A program made the position numbers and the translations under genes. DNA of 64,000 nt from Inia geoffrensis (Eukaryota > Chordata > Mammalia > Artiodactyla > Iniidae), in assembly GCA_036417435.1 (NCBI GenBank), contig CM070901.1, positions 5,988,001 to 6,052,000 of the forward strand, in the 5' to 3' direction. Shown here one piece after another: positions 33,389 to 45,845 of this stretch (position 1 is the first letter of the stretch; each line of letters starts with the position of its first letter). Below the pieces are notes generated by a model. It saw only the letters and a program-made list of their open reading frames with translations. It was not told the origin of the DNA and made no database searches.

Positions 33389-34924
33389 TGTCCTGCATTT
33401 TTAACTTGGTCTTTTTAATGCTATTTCATAAATTTGTGAGGGTTACGTGAGGAAACGTCTGTGGATCCTGAGCAAGGGTGAAGCTGGGTGGGCAATGGTT
33501 GCAGAAGCCCTGGGCACTGGCCAGTGAGTTCTTGTCTGCTCTGCACTCTTACGTCTGCTTTATTCTGTTTATTCTCACTCACCTGCTTCATTCTTTGTAG
33601 CTGCGGCTTAGCTTTCTCAATATAGCAAGAAAAATTTCTTCTGATAATCCCCTAGTAAAACTTTAGAGCACATCCAACACTGAGGAGAAAATGGTTTCTC
33701 TCCCTAACGTGCTGATCTAAAGTTCTCAGTAAAAGAACCTATTTGTACAACTTGGATCTGTGTCTACCCCTGGAACAATCAACTTTGGCCACGTGGCAGG
33801 TCCCATGCAATGATGCGGAGAGAAGAAATAATAGTATGATTCTAGAAATCTGATGCCTGTCAATCAACTCATTAGAGGTCTATTTTTCATTGTACAAAGT
33901 TATGTTTTTTATTGTGATTTTAATTGAAAACTTTGCATGCATATATAAGAATGTAGTCAATTTCATTATACACGACTAACGATGGATTACATTTATATAG
34001 TATAAAATAGTGATATTTAGACATTATTGAGATCAAAATAAATACTTCAGCATATATTTAAACGTGAGTATATGTGTGTAATATTTGGGCATTTGTTACA
34101 ACATAAGTTATCTTCCTAGGTAATGAAAAACAGAACTGACACTTTCAACTGTTGTCCATTTTCTCACACTTTTCCACTTTACAGGGGACATCCAGCTATT
34201 TCATTTTTAAGAAAATACAAAATATATTAGTTTGTATGACACTATTAAGTATTAAGGAAATGATGGTAAAAGTTTGCTATAAATAACCCTGAAGTTAACT
34301 GTGAATGATCAAAATGTACCCGAACTTGTTCTTTACAAACCAATCCACAATGTGGACAAAATGTTCTATTCCCCTTTTAAAACTAAATTCAAGATATAAT
34401 ATGAACATACAGAGTTTATGAACCAGTTATAATATTTTCCATCTACCATGGCTGTTAGTCCTGGGTAATGAAAACAGTCAATGAGTGTTTTATTAGTATT
34501 CTTGACTGTGAGCCTGACTCAAATAATAATGTCTGGATTTATGAGAAAATGCAAACAAAACGCTCAACCTTTTTCCTTTAATGTATATGCACGTTGGCTA
34601 ACAGTTGCTGAAGGTTCTATACTTTCCCCTTGGTTAAGGTCTATTGTTAGAGACGAAAGCCAACTTATATTTCACTTTCCTGACTGTGTTCGTAAACACT
34701 GATCATCACAGGAATTCTGCTGCTTATTGTTTCCCCCAAACTTTATACCAGTGTTTAAAAGGCCTTTATGTGTGTGGGCTGCTCCCTCTATAGATTTTTC
34801 AGCTCACTGAGGCCAGATACTATGTCTAAATTGGCATTCAAATACTTTGTTTGGAGTCTTTCTTATAAAAGATAGTCAATTATTTCACAGCATATTATGA
34901 AGAATATGCATATTTCATCAGTTT
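33389..34924. other. No recognisable feature
   Basis: About 1.5 kb without a nameable repeat or a credible frame. Confidence 0.4.
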
Positions 34925-35560
34925 TGATGATCTATAGGCTGGAGGTAGATGTAACCATGGAAAACCATCAGTAAAGGTATCAACATAGTTTCTCCAAGAC
35001 ACAGCTTTTGCTTCCGGTTATGAAGACAAAACATTAAATTGATCTTGACCTTTGCTTGTTTTAGGTTACTCTTTGCAGCAGAAAAGTTTTCTTAAGTTCC
35101 ATTATCATTTACAAATCTAAAACAGCTACAGTGTGGTAAAATTTGCTGACTCCTCCACCTGGGCATAGAAGTTATTGTTTATCAGTTTATTACACAAAGC
35201 CTCTTCAGCATCATGTGACATATTATCAGTACGTCAACTCATTATACTTTATGAGAGTGGAAGCTTTTCAACTTTTCATACTGCATCTTGACCTAGCATT
35301 TACTTCCATAATTGTCTTATAGATTTTCACCATCTGTGTAATTTTGCTTCTCAGGGCAATAACTTCCTCTTGAACCTTTTCACTGTTTTTTTTTTTAAAG
35401 TTATACTCCGTTTTGAGATTCTAATACATGTCTTAAATAATCAGCACCTTTACTTCTCAAATGCCTTGATATTTAGTGAAGCAGCTTTACAACTTGGCCA
35501 GAGCTATTGCAGCATATCTGACTCATTCTGACTCATTTGCCACAGACGATGCACAGTGGA
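34925..35560 (-). pseudogene. Decayed hAT-family transposase-like sequence
   Basis: No repeat end was recognised, but on the minus strand a reading resembling the catalytic region of hAT transposases (the source of ZBED/FAM200-type genes) can be followed. Around 35245-35135 it reads YNEL, then MSHDAEEALCNKLINNNF, then an EESANF block where the family has its DES[T/A]D motif. RFVND follows near 35115, and a TDG-F-P block near 34973-34956 sits where the family has CTDGAP with the second catalytic Asp. Several stops and frameshifts separate the pieces, so it is not functional. It could be the core of an old Charlie-type transposon or a decayed retrocopy of a domesticated gene. Confidence 0.5.
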
Positions 35561-35875
35561 ATAGGACAGCTTTGACCAGCAGCCTGTGTAAGACCCAGTG
35601 ATAAGTAGTTTTCCTTGCAACAAAGGAGTTATTTTGGGTCCTCTGTTGCACTAGTGCCATGGAGATTTTCATCCTTTATCACTACCGTTACCAATTTATT
35701 CATCATTGTAGACCCAGAATCCTTCTCTTCCATCCCATACATCATCTTCAAAAATAATCGCATTAGACTATTGTAACCAAGCAGGACCCTATAAGGCCTT
35801 CCCAGAGTAGATGCCACCCATGTCCTCCACCTGCCTTTTGTCTGTAGAAAGACTTTAGGCAAAGAATCAATTTAA
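35561..35875. other. No recognisable feature
   Basis: A 77-codon minus-strand frame (35629-35862) has no recognised domain. It might be more of the neighbouring decayed element. Confidence 0.35.
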
Positions 35876-35879
35876 TCAG

Positions 35880-36362
35880 AGAAGTGAGAAAATGCAGAAA
35901 GGAAAACAGTCAAGCAAGACAAAATAAGAATATTTTAGCCAGTAAACAAAGTCAAGGACATTTAGTTCCTCCTCAAGGACTGTAGGTAATATTCTGAGCC
36001 ATGTCCTTTGAGCTGTTTTGCAGATACTGAAACCCCTACCAGTGGGAGAAGTTAACGGTCTGCTGCCCACAAGCACAGAGACCCCAGACTGGCTGGAACC
36101 AGAAGGGTGATGATGCCAACTCCTGTTGACCTCACCACCAACCAATCAGAAGAGTGTCCACGAGCTGATCACACCCTGCTCCTTGAATACTGTAAGACTC
36201 CCCACCACCCCCTCCAGGGCGGGACACACAGTCTTGAGGGCAGCAGCCCACTGTGGCCCCCTTTGCCTGGCAAACAATAAAGCTATTGATTTTTATTTCA
36301 TCCAAAACTCTGTCTCCACCTTTCTGTTTGGCGCCAGTGAACAGAGACTGTTTCAGCAACAC
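35880..36362 (+). mobile_element. Solo ERV LTR with polyadenylation signal
   Basis: The segment has the order of a retroviral LTR: a U3-like part with ACCAATCAGAAGAGTGTCC (36140) and CACGAGCTGATCACACC, a possible cap region, AATAAA at 36276-36281, and a U5-like end CGCCAGTGAACAGAGACTG before 36362. The CCAATC box and AATAAA are seen. The ERV class I assignment is inferred. No internal retroviral genes flank it, so it is a solo LTR. Confidence 0.55.
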
Positions 36363-37180
36363 TATCAGGCAAGTTTGCAAAATGTAAACAATAATAAAAG
36401 ATAAAACAGAAGAGCTTAATAGATGAGTGACAAGATGAAAAACATATGAAAACTTCACACAACAATTTACTTCTAATCTGCATAATCCACATTTCGTAGC
36501 CCTTAACATAATAGCAAGATGACTGGAGCAGCTGGGTCACAATAAATTTCTTCTTTAGGATGGAAATTCCCCTGTGATTTTTTATCCTAAGAGTAAAGCA
36601 TGTTCTCACTATCAGGTATGTCAGCTCCAGCTAGGGGAGCTGGGAGGAGAGCTGACTGAAGAGTGAGAGAACGACATCATCAGCTTTAGGCCCCACTAAG
36701 CCATTGGACACCCTCCAATTATCAATAGCCTCTGTCCCTGCACATCGGAAACGCAGACAGGACTCAGCCAAAGGGACCGTTCTTCTGTATGGTGCCAAGT
36801 GGGCTGGAACATCCCTCAGTGCAATTGGTAAAGTGGCTGCTCTCTGTCTATCCCTGGGAGCACTCATGTCACGTGGCATGTAAAGTGGAAATAACTGCTC
36901 TTGTTTAACCATAGTTGCTCACAGAGACCCTAGTGGCCTCTTGCCAAAAACTGGCATTCCACGGAACCCTGGTTGAGAAACCCTCCTTGTTGATGTTTAA
37001 AGATGATTTCATAATGATTATAAAGGGAAAGAAACAGAACTTGATTTCTTTCATTTCTATTTTTCTATATGAACACTTGCAGTTTATTTTGGTATGTGTT
37101 TAAAATTAAAAGAGTGAAACAAAGTGAGATAAAGAGATATAGTATTTTTGCTTAGTATGTGCATATTTAAATATGCACCT
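36363..37180. other. No confident feature
   Basis: Frames of 92-125 codons overlap the LTR edge and are chance. GGTTGAGAAACCCTC at 36972 recalls a DNA-transposon end but has no partner. Confidence 0.35.
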
Positions 37181-37182
37181 AA

Positions 37183-37450
37183 GGACTTCCCTGGTGGAGC
37201 AGTGGTTAAGAATCTGCCTGCCAATGCAGGGGGCATGGGTTCAAGCCCTGGTCCAGAAAGATCCCATATGCCACAGAGCAACTAAGCCTGCAAGCCACAA
37301 CTACTGAAGCCCGTGTGCCTAGAGCCCATGCTCTGCAACAAAAGAAGCCACTGCAATGAGAAGCCCATGCACTGCAACTAGAGAAAGCCTGCGTGCAGCA
37401 ACGAAGACCCAATGCAGCAAAAAGTTTTTTAAAATAAATTAATAAATAAT
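37183..37450 (+). mobile_element. CHR SINE, long form
   Basis: GGACTTCCCTGGTGGAGCAG head, B box GGTTCAAGCCC, long-form tail ending GAAGACCCAATGCAGC and an A/TAAATAA tail. An imperfect flanking repeat (TTTAAATATGCACC / TTAAATAATATGCAC) is visible. Frames on the minus strand are SINE shadows. Confidence 0.93.
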
Positions 37451-38320
37451 ATTAAATAATATGCACATGAAATATTTTACTCACTTTAAATAACACATTT
37501 TTTTGAAAATGATTTTGAATAATGCATTTAAATTTGATATTGATTGTTGACATTTTGTTTTAAAACAAATTGAGAAATGATTATTACTGATTATTGCATG
37601 ATTATTATTGGAAATGATTTTGTTGTTGAGGCAGCACTAATAAATAATTCACTCTGAATGTCAAATGTACTAGGTCAGTTGACATTATATTGTACTTTAA
37701 CTTCAAAAAATGCACTTGAAAACATGCTAACTATAGCAAAACATTCTGTTAAGGTATCGTGCTGATTTAATGTTTAAAATTTATCTTGTTTCCAATGCTG
37801 TTACTGCAAATAGAAAAGCCAGTAAGATAACATACACATTACTGCATCCCTCTCTATTGAAGATTCCATAGCACTCAGAATTTCTTTTGAAATAGGTACC
37901 ACATTTTAATTATTTGTTTCAACCATTATATTTTCAATATTGGGAAGTTCTGTTTGGTCCTTTTTAAAGTATGCCTTATTATTTTAAGATAATTTCTTGT
38001 TCTTTGTTTATATTTCCAGAATTCTGTTTTGAGTCTATCATAAACATTTAATAAATATACAATTTGATTACAATGTGTGGTGTCTTTGTGATTTGATTCA
38101 ATTGTTCATGATTTTTGCCTTTGCCCATGTCGCCTTGTTTCCATGTTTTGGAATGTAAAAGTATATATTTATGAGTTCATGTTCCTTGGGGTTTTTTCCG
38201 TGAAGTTCTATGAGGTCCACCTGAGGCTGAGAAAGGTGGTCTTAATTCTGGGTGGCAATTTATGCCCAGGTAACAATTGATGAGATTACAATTGAAAGAA
38301 GGAGAGAATGGGTATTTACT
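37451..38320. other. No recognisable feature
   Basis: AT-rich sequence with no repeat or gene recognised. Confidence 0.4.
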
Positions 38321-38324
38321 CATT

Positions 38325-38425
38325 TATTCACTAGTGGGTATGTACTCACTCAATAATCCATTCAGTACACGGTTTTTTAGTGCCTGGCTATGCCTGGCAT
38401 TGTGTTAGGAGCTGGGCATGTTCCT
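38325..38425 (-). mobile_element. L2 3' tip, antisense
   Basis: ACTCAATAATCCATTCAGTA, TTTAGTGCCTGGCTATGCC and GCATTGTGTTAGGAGCTGG fit a reversed L2 terminus. Confidence 0.5.
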
Positions 38426-38729
38426 TTTTGAAGTAGGAACTATAAGACAATGCTGTTTTTAATACCCTTCTACTTCCTACACGACAGTAATAAATACCCT
38501 TCTGAAAGGAATGTGGAACAATTTCGGTATAATCACTTAATATTTCAAAGTACAGATTATTCGTGGAAAGTGAAGATAGGCTCAGTTTTTCACTGTACTT
38601 TTCCATATTATGTGTTCTGTTAACTTTTTAAAGATTCATTGAATTCAGTGTTACCTTTAGGAAGTCATTTTTGTTTTTTTTAGCATTCATTGCATGTTGA
38701 GAACAGGTTAGTTTTTAAAGACGTTAGCT

Positions 38730-38870
38730 GACTTTAGCTTTAATATTACTCTGTGAGATAAAATTACTCTTCTCCCTTGACATATGAGGAAACTGAATCC
38801 AAAAGAGGTTAAGTCATTTGCTGGAGTTCACACAGGCATGCCTGACCCCAAAGTCCCCATTGTTTTTCAG
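38730..38870 (-). mobile_element. MIR SINE, antisense
   Basis: ATGAGGAAACTGAATCCAA and AGAGGTTAAGTCATTTGCTG are the reversed MIR core. CCTGACCCCAAAGTCCCC is its worn end. Confidence 0.75.
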
Positions 38871-38884
38871 CGCTTCCGCGTCAC

Positions 38885-39130
38885 TAATGAGTGTCTACTA
38901 TGTGACAGAAATGGGCTAACTGCCAAATTCGAAGAAAAGTATGAGCTAGTACCTGTCTTTTAAGACATTACAATCCAGAAAAGAGAGTGATTATTTATAT
39001 TGAGATGTGATAGTCTCTACAAGAAGTATAAACAACTATGGAGTATAAAGAAAGGGATAATTCAGAGTTGAAGTTGAGGGGGAAAGATTATTCTAGGGAT
39101 AAGAGACTATAGTTTTCAGGAAGTAAAGTA
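38885..39130 (-). mobile_element. L2 LINE, antisense
   Basis: TGAGTGTCTACTATGTGAC, GAGCTAGTACCTGTC and GGGAAAGATTATTCTAGGG follow the reversed L2 3' region. Confidence 0.6.
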
Positions 39131-39134
39131 GTTC

Positions 39135-39640
39135 TGGGGCAGAACTGCTGAGGACCCTTCCCCCACTGTGTTATTATATATGCTACTCACAAGAATAATA
39201 TTCTTTTATGAATCATTTTTTTTGATTAAGAAGTTCAAAGAAGGAATTATGTATTCCTATCTATAAGAAACAGATACACAAAAAGATACTAAATATTGCA
39301 ATATGGCTTTGTCCCTGAAGGGACAAGTAATAGGATTCAACAAAATTTTATAGTGTTAACAGGTGCATGGTACTTGGAGTATATCTAACATGAAATCTTC
39401 TGATTGTAACTTAATATCCATCCTCATATATTCATCAACATTAACAAAAACTTTCAAAGTGATATTTAGAAACTAAATGCAAACCACTCAGCACTCCATT
39501 TTCTGGGGTATAGTTTTGTAATTTATAATCTTACATAGCAATTGCTCTTATCGTTTGTTTGGCATAGTTCTCTCTCTAAAATGTGTGTAATTTCACTTGT
39601 CTTCAGAAAATTGAAACGAGCAAAATAAGAATGAATGAGA
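39135..39640. other. No recognisable feature
   Basis: AT-rich sequence with no repeat or gene recognised. Confidence 0.4.
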
Positions 39641-39644
39641 ATTT

Positions 39645-40330
39645 ATAATCTTTCTTAACATTTTATTTTGAAAAATTTCAGACACTGAAAAGTTGCAAAA
39701 ATGATACAAAGAATTCCCATATAATTGCTGAGATGACCCCAAAGTTAAGATGTCATCTAATTTGCTTTACATCTTTCTTTCTCTCCTCTCCATGTGTATT
39801 CATGTATGTGTGCTTTACTCTGTAATATTTGACAGTAAGTTGCAAACCTGATGCCTTATCTCAAAAATAATTTCATTCATATGTATTTCCTAAAAACAAG
39901 GAATTATCTTATATCATTTCAGTTTAATTTTCAAAATCAGAAAAGTAATACTGATACAATATTATTACCTAGTCTAGAGACATTCAAATGCTGTAATCGT
40001 TCCATTAATTTCTTTAGAAAGAGAAAAAAATTCATTGAATCAGGATCTAATACATTTAATTGTGATTCTCCGCAGTCTCCTTACTCCAAATCTGGCCCTT
40101 ATTGTTTCCTGGGCTTTCATGACTTGACTTTTTGGAAGATCCCAGGCCATTTTGCAAAAAGTCTTTTTATTTGCATTTGTGTGGTGTTTCTTCATGATTC
40201 GATCAACAACGGATGCAGTTTGACGGGACTGTCACAGCGGCACCCTGCTTTCGCCTCAGGGAATCAATCATATCAGGAAGTGCAGGATGGCAGTCAGGGC
40301 TCAAGGTCTCTTACTGGTATTCCAGAGGGA
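39645..40330 (-). mobile_element. Old L1ME-type 3' UTR, antisense
   Basis: Long ordered match: ACTGAAAAGTTGCAAAAATG (39685), GACAGTAAGTTGCAAACCTG (39830), ATTTCCTAAAAACAAGGAAT (39884), ATTATTACCTAGTCTAGAG (39960), CTTACTCCAAATCTGGCCC (40079) and TTCATGATTCGATCAACAAC (40192). The 171-codon + strand frame at 39851-40366 lies wholly in this UTR and is not a gene. Confidence 0.9.
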
Positions 40331-40644
40331 GCAGCATGCCCCCTTCCCACAAAAAGTGGACGATAAATTAGAGTAGTATGAATCAGGAAGTCCAATATTG
40401 GCATAATTTTAGTTTTGATTTGACATTGAACTTCTAACTTTCATTTGGTTTCCTAAAGATCATATTTGGAAATAATCAGTATTTTTGTATATATACACTG
40501 TTTTAATTCACTGTATATAAATACTACATATAATACCGTACATATAGTATATAAATATATGGTTAATGTGTATTAATATATATACATGGTGAATATATAC
40601 ACATATGTGAAGGTGTATATGTACACACATTTACAATTGTATAA

Positions 40645-40661
40645 ATATGTGTGTGTATATA

Positions 40662-40701
<40 letters not shown>
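40645..40701. repeat. (TG)n/(TA)n compound microsatellite
   Basis: ATGTGTGTG units alternate with TATATA and end in about 26 bp of pure TA. IYIYI-type frames are its translation. Confidence 0.96.
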
Positions 40702-40706
<5 letters not shown>

Positions 40707-40859
40707 TTTGAGTATGTGTATTTCATAGGGGTGGACAATTTTAAGACCTGTAAATACGTTGGGCATAGGCATGGAATAGAATATTATTTAAGTAAATGTG
40801 ATCTTGTTTTTTTTTCATTATGGACAAAAAAGTGTTTCAATTTAGGAGAAATAGTATCA

Positions 40860-41040
40860 TTTGTGGGTGTTGGGCTCCTTGGGTTCTAATATCTGTGCCA
40901 AGTTTACAATTACTCTAAGACTTTGGGTAAGTTAATGAATTCTACGTAACACTTTCCACCATTATTTAATGGAGATCAGAGACTACAATATCATAATTTT
41001 CCTCCCCTTGGGGAGCTATATGGATAAAATTAAGCTAATA
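40860..41040 (+). mobile_element. MIR SINE, worn
   Basis: CTCCTTGGGTTCTAATATC, GACTTTGGGTAAGTTAATG and ATTATTTAATGGAGATCAG follow the sense MIR order. Confidence 0.6.
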
Positions 41041-41795
41041 TATAATATTGACTTTAATTAAAATTACTATAGAAACACAGTATTACTTTATGAATCAATA
41101 GTTTACAAGGGAAGAGACCACGCCGATAAATCTGGAAGAAATGTGACCCCCATTCATTTTGTTTTTCAGTAAGTAGAGGTGAGTGTTTCACTGAAAAAAG
41201 ACCATCTGCCAACTATAAAAATATTGGATCATTCTCTGAGAGAAATAGACAAGTAAAACTTTGGAATTGTGACACATTCACTTTTTAATATTTCAGTTAT
41301 CAAGGACCTCTGCCTGGATAAGAAACAGTAAGATATTGCTGCTGGTTTTATAGCTGGCTCATTTCTAAATACTCAAAACTCTTTGCACGTAATAAAACTG
41401 CATGCCAGGTTGGTTGTAAACTCCACCTGCCGGTCATATATTTTTGGTAGCTAAGCTCACAGATATTTCAGAGAATTTTTATCCTTCCATTAATATTCAA
41501 GGCCATTGCTAATGCCTTTTCTGTGATGCCATTACATCTCTCTTTTGATAATGTCAGTTGCTATTTTTACAGTTTATCTTTTTAAAAAAATCATCAATAT
41601 CTCATCAAAGACCAAATATACCTTCAAGCATCTTCTCTGACTAAATCTATACCAATCAATCTCTTACTTTGGCTTCACTGTTGACCCATTGCTGCCCAAG
41701 TGTCTCAGATGTACATGTACAATTGATTGTCAAGTCCTAGGCTAAGTCTGCAAGTTCCTTTAAATCTGTTTTCTATTTTCTATTTTTTCTGCCTG
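41041..41795. other. No recognisable feature
   Basis: No repeat or gene was recognised. Confidence 0.4.
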
Positions 41796-41799
41796 GCAT

Positions 41800-42462
41800 T
41801 TATTTATTTATTATTGAAGTATAGTTGATTTACAATGTTGTGTTAATTTCTACTGGCAAAGTGATTCAGTTATACATATACATTCTTTTTTAAAAATATT
41901 CTTTTAAAATATTCTTTTTTTTAAAATATTATTTTCCATTATAGTTTATCATAGGATACTGAATATAGTTCTCTGTGCTATACAGTAAGACCTTGTTGTT
42001 TATCCATTGTATATATGAAAGCTTACATCTGCTGACCTCAAACTCCCCCTCCATCTCTCCCCCTCCCACTTGCCTCTTGGAAACCCCCAGTCTGTTCTCT
42101 ATGTCAGTGATTCTGTTTCTGTTTCATAGGTAGGTTCATTTGTGTCATATTGTAGAGTCCACATGTAAGTGATATCATATGGCATTTGTCTTTCTCTGTC
42201 TGACTTACTTCACTTAGTATGATAATCTTTAGGTCCATCCAAGTTGCTGGAAATGGCATTATTTCATTCTTTTTTTATGGCTGAGTAGTATTTCATTGTA
42301 TATATGTACCACGTCTTCTTTATCCATTCATCTGTCAGTGGGCATTTAGGTTGTTTTCATGTCTTGGTTATTTGACAATAGTTCATAGTCCTGCTGTGAA
42401 CATAGGGGTGACTGTATCTTTTTGAATTATAGGTTTGTCTGGATATATGCCCCTGCCTGGTC
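41800..42462 (-). mobile_element. L1, antisense, 3' UTR and ORF2 tail
   Basis: TTGAAGTATAGTTGATTTAC, CTCTGTGCTATACAGTAAG, CATATGGCATTTGTCTTTC and TGGCTGAGTAGTATTTCATTG follow the reversed L1 3' end. It stops at 42462 after ATATGCCCCTG, where the + strand usually continues into more ORF2. Middle-aged copy. Confidence 0.92.
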
Positions 42463-42639
42463 ATAACTTAAGATCTCACATCTTTTGTAATGGAAATTTC
42501 TTGTGGCCTGTTGAATGCTCTCCCTAAGTTCTTTTAGTTCTCTTTTCAAGCCACCAGAATTTTTCTAAAACACAGTTAAAATTGTCCACACCCTTCTGTG
42601 AATCTCTGCTAAATACCAAATCAGATTCATTCAAGGGGA

Positions 42640-42850
42640 GGCACTTGGTGAAGTGTATAATATATGGGCTCCAGAACAGACATGAATTGACTCTCTATTC
42701 TGCTTTGGGCAAGTTTTTGAAACTCTGAAAGCCTCACTTCCTTTAACGATACTAAAACCTACAAGATGACTATGAAGATAGCATGAGTTAAATTACATAA
42801 CATACCCAGGATCCTTCCTGTTGCATTGCTGACACTCAAATCATTGTTCA
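42640..42850 (+). mobile_element. MIR SINE
   Basis: ATATGGGCTCCAGAACAGAC, TTTGGGCAAGTTTTTGAAAC and GAAGATAGCATGAGTTAAAT follow the sense MIR order. Confidence 0.7.
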
Positions 42851-42899
42851 GACTGCCATTGACTTTAGGTAACTGAAACCACTGAAAGCAAAATGCAGA

Positions 42900-43340
42900 T
42901 AAGGGGTTTAATATAATTCTATAACTTTGATATAAATTACCAGTGAAACCATCCGGGCCTTGAGTCCTTTTTTAAAGTTTCTACAGACAAATTTAGTTTT
43001 TTAAAAACAGCTATGAGGGACTTCCCTGGGGGCGCAGTGGTTAAGAATCCGCCTGCCAATGCAGGGGACACGGGTTCGAGCCCGGGTCTGGGAAGATCCC
43101 ACATGCCGTGGAGCACCTAAGCCTGTGCGCCACAACTACTGAAGCCCGTGCGCCTAGAGCCCGTGCTCCGCAACAAGAGAAGCCACCGCAATGAGAAGCC
43201 TGCGCACCGCGACGAAGAGTAGCTCCCACACGCAGCAATGAAGACCCAACACAGCCAAAAATAAATAAATTAATTAATTTTTAAAAAACAGCTATGAAAT
43301 TATTCAGTTACCTTTTATGTCGTTGGGGATAAAATTGGTA
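42900..43340 (-). mobile_element. Old L1 ORF2 piece, antisense, split by a SINE
   Basis: GTTTAATATAATTCTATAAC and CAGTGAAACCATCCGGGCCT (42944) belong to the reversed reverse-transcriptase region of L1. ATTATTCAGTTACCTTTTATG after the SINE continues it. The protein reading is destroyed. Confidence 0.65.
43017..43278 (+). mobile_element. CHR SINE, long form, full length
   Basis: GGGACTTCCCTGGGGGCGCAG head, B box GGTTCGAGCCC (matches the canonical sequence exactly), tail ending GAAGACCCAACACAGCC and AAATAAAT. The target-site duplication TTTTAAAAACAGCTATGA (left, 42997-43016 region) repeats at 43279-43297 with one extra A. It lies inside an old L1. Confidence 0.95.
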
Positions 43341-45630
43341 AATGTCAATTTGCTCAACTGGCGCTCAGAGCTGGGTACTCGCTGCTATCTCATATTTGTG
43401 TTTTGTTATGGCAGGCAGTTTGGTTACTGGAGAATTCTCTCGACTGACTCTGCCAGCCTTATTTTTATTTCTTTGTTAGGGCAAATCTATTTTAGTTTTG
43501 TCTGCAGTAATCAGGAATGGACTTTGTTCTTTCAGGTTCACAAGAATCTCTGAACTCTGGCTGGACTGCAACTCTAACCCATCCCTGTGTTGAGTGATCT
43601 CTAGTACCTGTTTGGCTTTCAAACGCACAGGTGGTCCTCACGGAGTCTTGCCTTGTACATTTTAGCCGGGCCCTTACGTAAGACACCACAGAGGATTCCC
43701 CATGCAAATATCGGATGCCCTTCCTCTGTGCTGCTCTGTCCCCTCTTGTTTCTGAGAATCCTGCCTCTTCTCCAGGCTTGACCTTGGCATCCTTGATGTA
43801 GTGAGACTGTTGGGTTTTGTCTGGGCTCAACCTCCCTCCACCGGGCAGTGAAAAGTGACCTTAGGCAGGAATCCAGTCCGAACATGGGTCTACAATTCTG
43901 TGTTTTCCTTCTTTTAATGATTATATTCCTTCGCTGGAATTTTTGTTGCCTTGAAATTTTCCAGCTTCATAGTAGCTTCCAGAAGGAGGCATGTCCTGTA
44001 GCCATCTCTCCATTCAGAATGAGGAATTCCAGCAGAATCAACTCTGGTGATCCATGGTTAATAGATACCAAAGTTTGTTTCCCCCTCATATTCATGTTTT
44101 GTAATATTTTTTAACATTGTATATAGTTCATGTAATATTAGTGTATGGATACAATGCAGGGCCATGGCTGCTAATTTTCTATCTATTCACCAGCCTATGA
44201 TTGATATATTGATGGGAATCTCCCCATCTCACTTGTAGAGGAATAAAATTCAACACACAATACTAATTCATCTTCCAGGTGCTGCTTTTTCAGTAGACAT
44301 TTAACCACAGCAACTGCTTCGGTTAGTTATTAAAAAAGAAATAAAAAACAATAAAATGAGGACTACAACTTAGGGAAAACCTAGTCAGACCTTCCTTTTT
44401 CTGAAAATAACATGTGTCCTTCAGAAGTGTATTTTCCACACAGTACCTTCCATAGGTCAGATCCGGTGGGAAATAAACGACGACTGGGGAGCAGTGCCTT
44501 CTCACATTCACACACAATATCCTCCTCTAGTAGCCTGAAAAAGCTGTTGAAAATAACAAAGCACGATTTTGATTTTCACTCTAAACTTCCAAAAATCCAG
44601 AGTTAATAATGAACAAATTAAACCAAATAGGATATAATGTAGCAAATATTAAATTATGGTAGCCTACTGGAAGTCAGAGGTCTTAGAAAATGTTAACGCC
44701 AGTTTAAATGAAAAAGTATGTGGTATATTTGTGCTAGTTGTTTTTGCAGTCTATATGCAATTGATTCAAAGAAATTGCCTTTTAAGTATTATACTGAGCA
44801 GAGATTAGAATAACATACTTTAAAATAGAGTATATTAAGAACTTTACTAACTTAATAAAATTTTCATTTTTAAAGGACCTATTTAAAATCATTTTCAGTT
44901 TGATGGGAAAATTATTTGTGCTTATTTAATTAGTCCACATTTACACAGCATATCTTACTGATTTCGATTTGCTTCACTTGAAGAGGCCACATTTGAGTTT
45001 CACTGATTTGTTATGTGATTTCAGACTCCACAAGAAAATTAAGTGTGAGAGATTTTAAGTGGAAAGTGTGGTTGTTAACACACATGTCATCCGTATTCTT
45101 AGATAACTTAGAAACACACCTCAACTTGCGTTTAAATTCCTTAAGAAAAGTTGTTTAAAAGCCCTCTATATTACTATTATGTATCACCAATTATTACTCA
45201 TCACAATATAAACTTATTTCATATGAATTCCATGTAATATATTTCGTAGTACATAACAGGAAGAAAGAATGAAAAACCCTAGAGTTTTCTCTGGTGCAGA
45301 CATTTTGAAAATGTCATAGCTTATAAGGAAATAATGAAAGCTCATATTACATGGCAAAACATTCTGACCTTTTGCTCAGAGATTGATATGAGTTCTTGGG
45401 CAAGCTCTGTAAAGAAACTCAGAGGTAAGATTCAGTTACTAATAAGTAATTGAAGATTTCAAAGGTCACAGCTCTGGCAACAATTTGGTCTACAAGATAG
45501 GGCATGGAATAAATTTATTTTTCAATTATCAGTTTTCTTCCCTAATGTTGTTTTAGAAGCAACAGACTTGTGTAGAGTATATTTTCTTTAGGTGTTTCGG
45601 ATATTGACTTTCAAGGTATTTTTTTCTTTC
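43341..45630. other. No recognisable feature over about 2.3 kb
   Basis: 43560-43880 is more GC-rich and carries minus-strand frames of 88 and 112 codons that overlap in different phases and lack any domain. I consider this an unnamed old repeat or unique DNA. 44100-45630 is AT-rich and shows nothing. Confidence 0.4.
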
Positions 45631-45633
45631 TTT

Positions 45634-45815
45634 AAAAAACAGCTTTATTGAGATGTGCTTGACATTTAAAATATATCAAATTTAAAATCTGATTAGATTT
45701 GACATATGTATACACCTATGAAAACATCATCACACTCAAGATAATGAACGTAACCACCACACCTAAAAACTTCCTGTTGTAACTTTGTAATCCATTCCTC
45801 CTTTCCCCTATATGC
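45634..45815 (-). mobile_element. Old L1 3' UTR, antisense (first of two)
   Basis: CAGCTTTATTGAGATGTGC and TATGTATACACCTATGAAAAC with GATAATGAACGTAACCACC are the reversed L1M 3' UTR start. It breaks off where a second L1 3' start begins. Confidence 0.8.
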
Positions 45816-45845
45816 TTTACAAATGAATGAGACATATTCCTTTGC

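Noticed and set aside
39851..40366. 171-codon + strand frame
   Set aside because: It runs along an antisense L1ME 3' UTR, which can be followed block by block. It has no protein similarity that I recognise.
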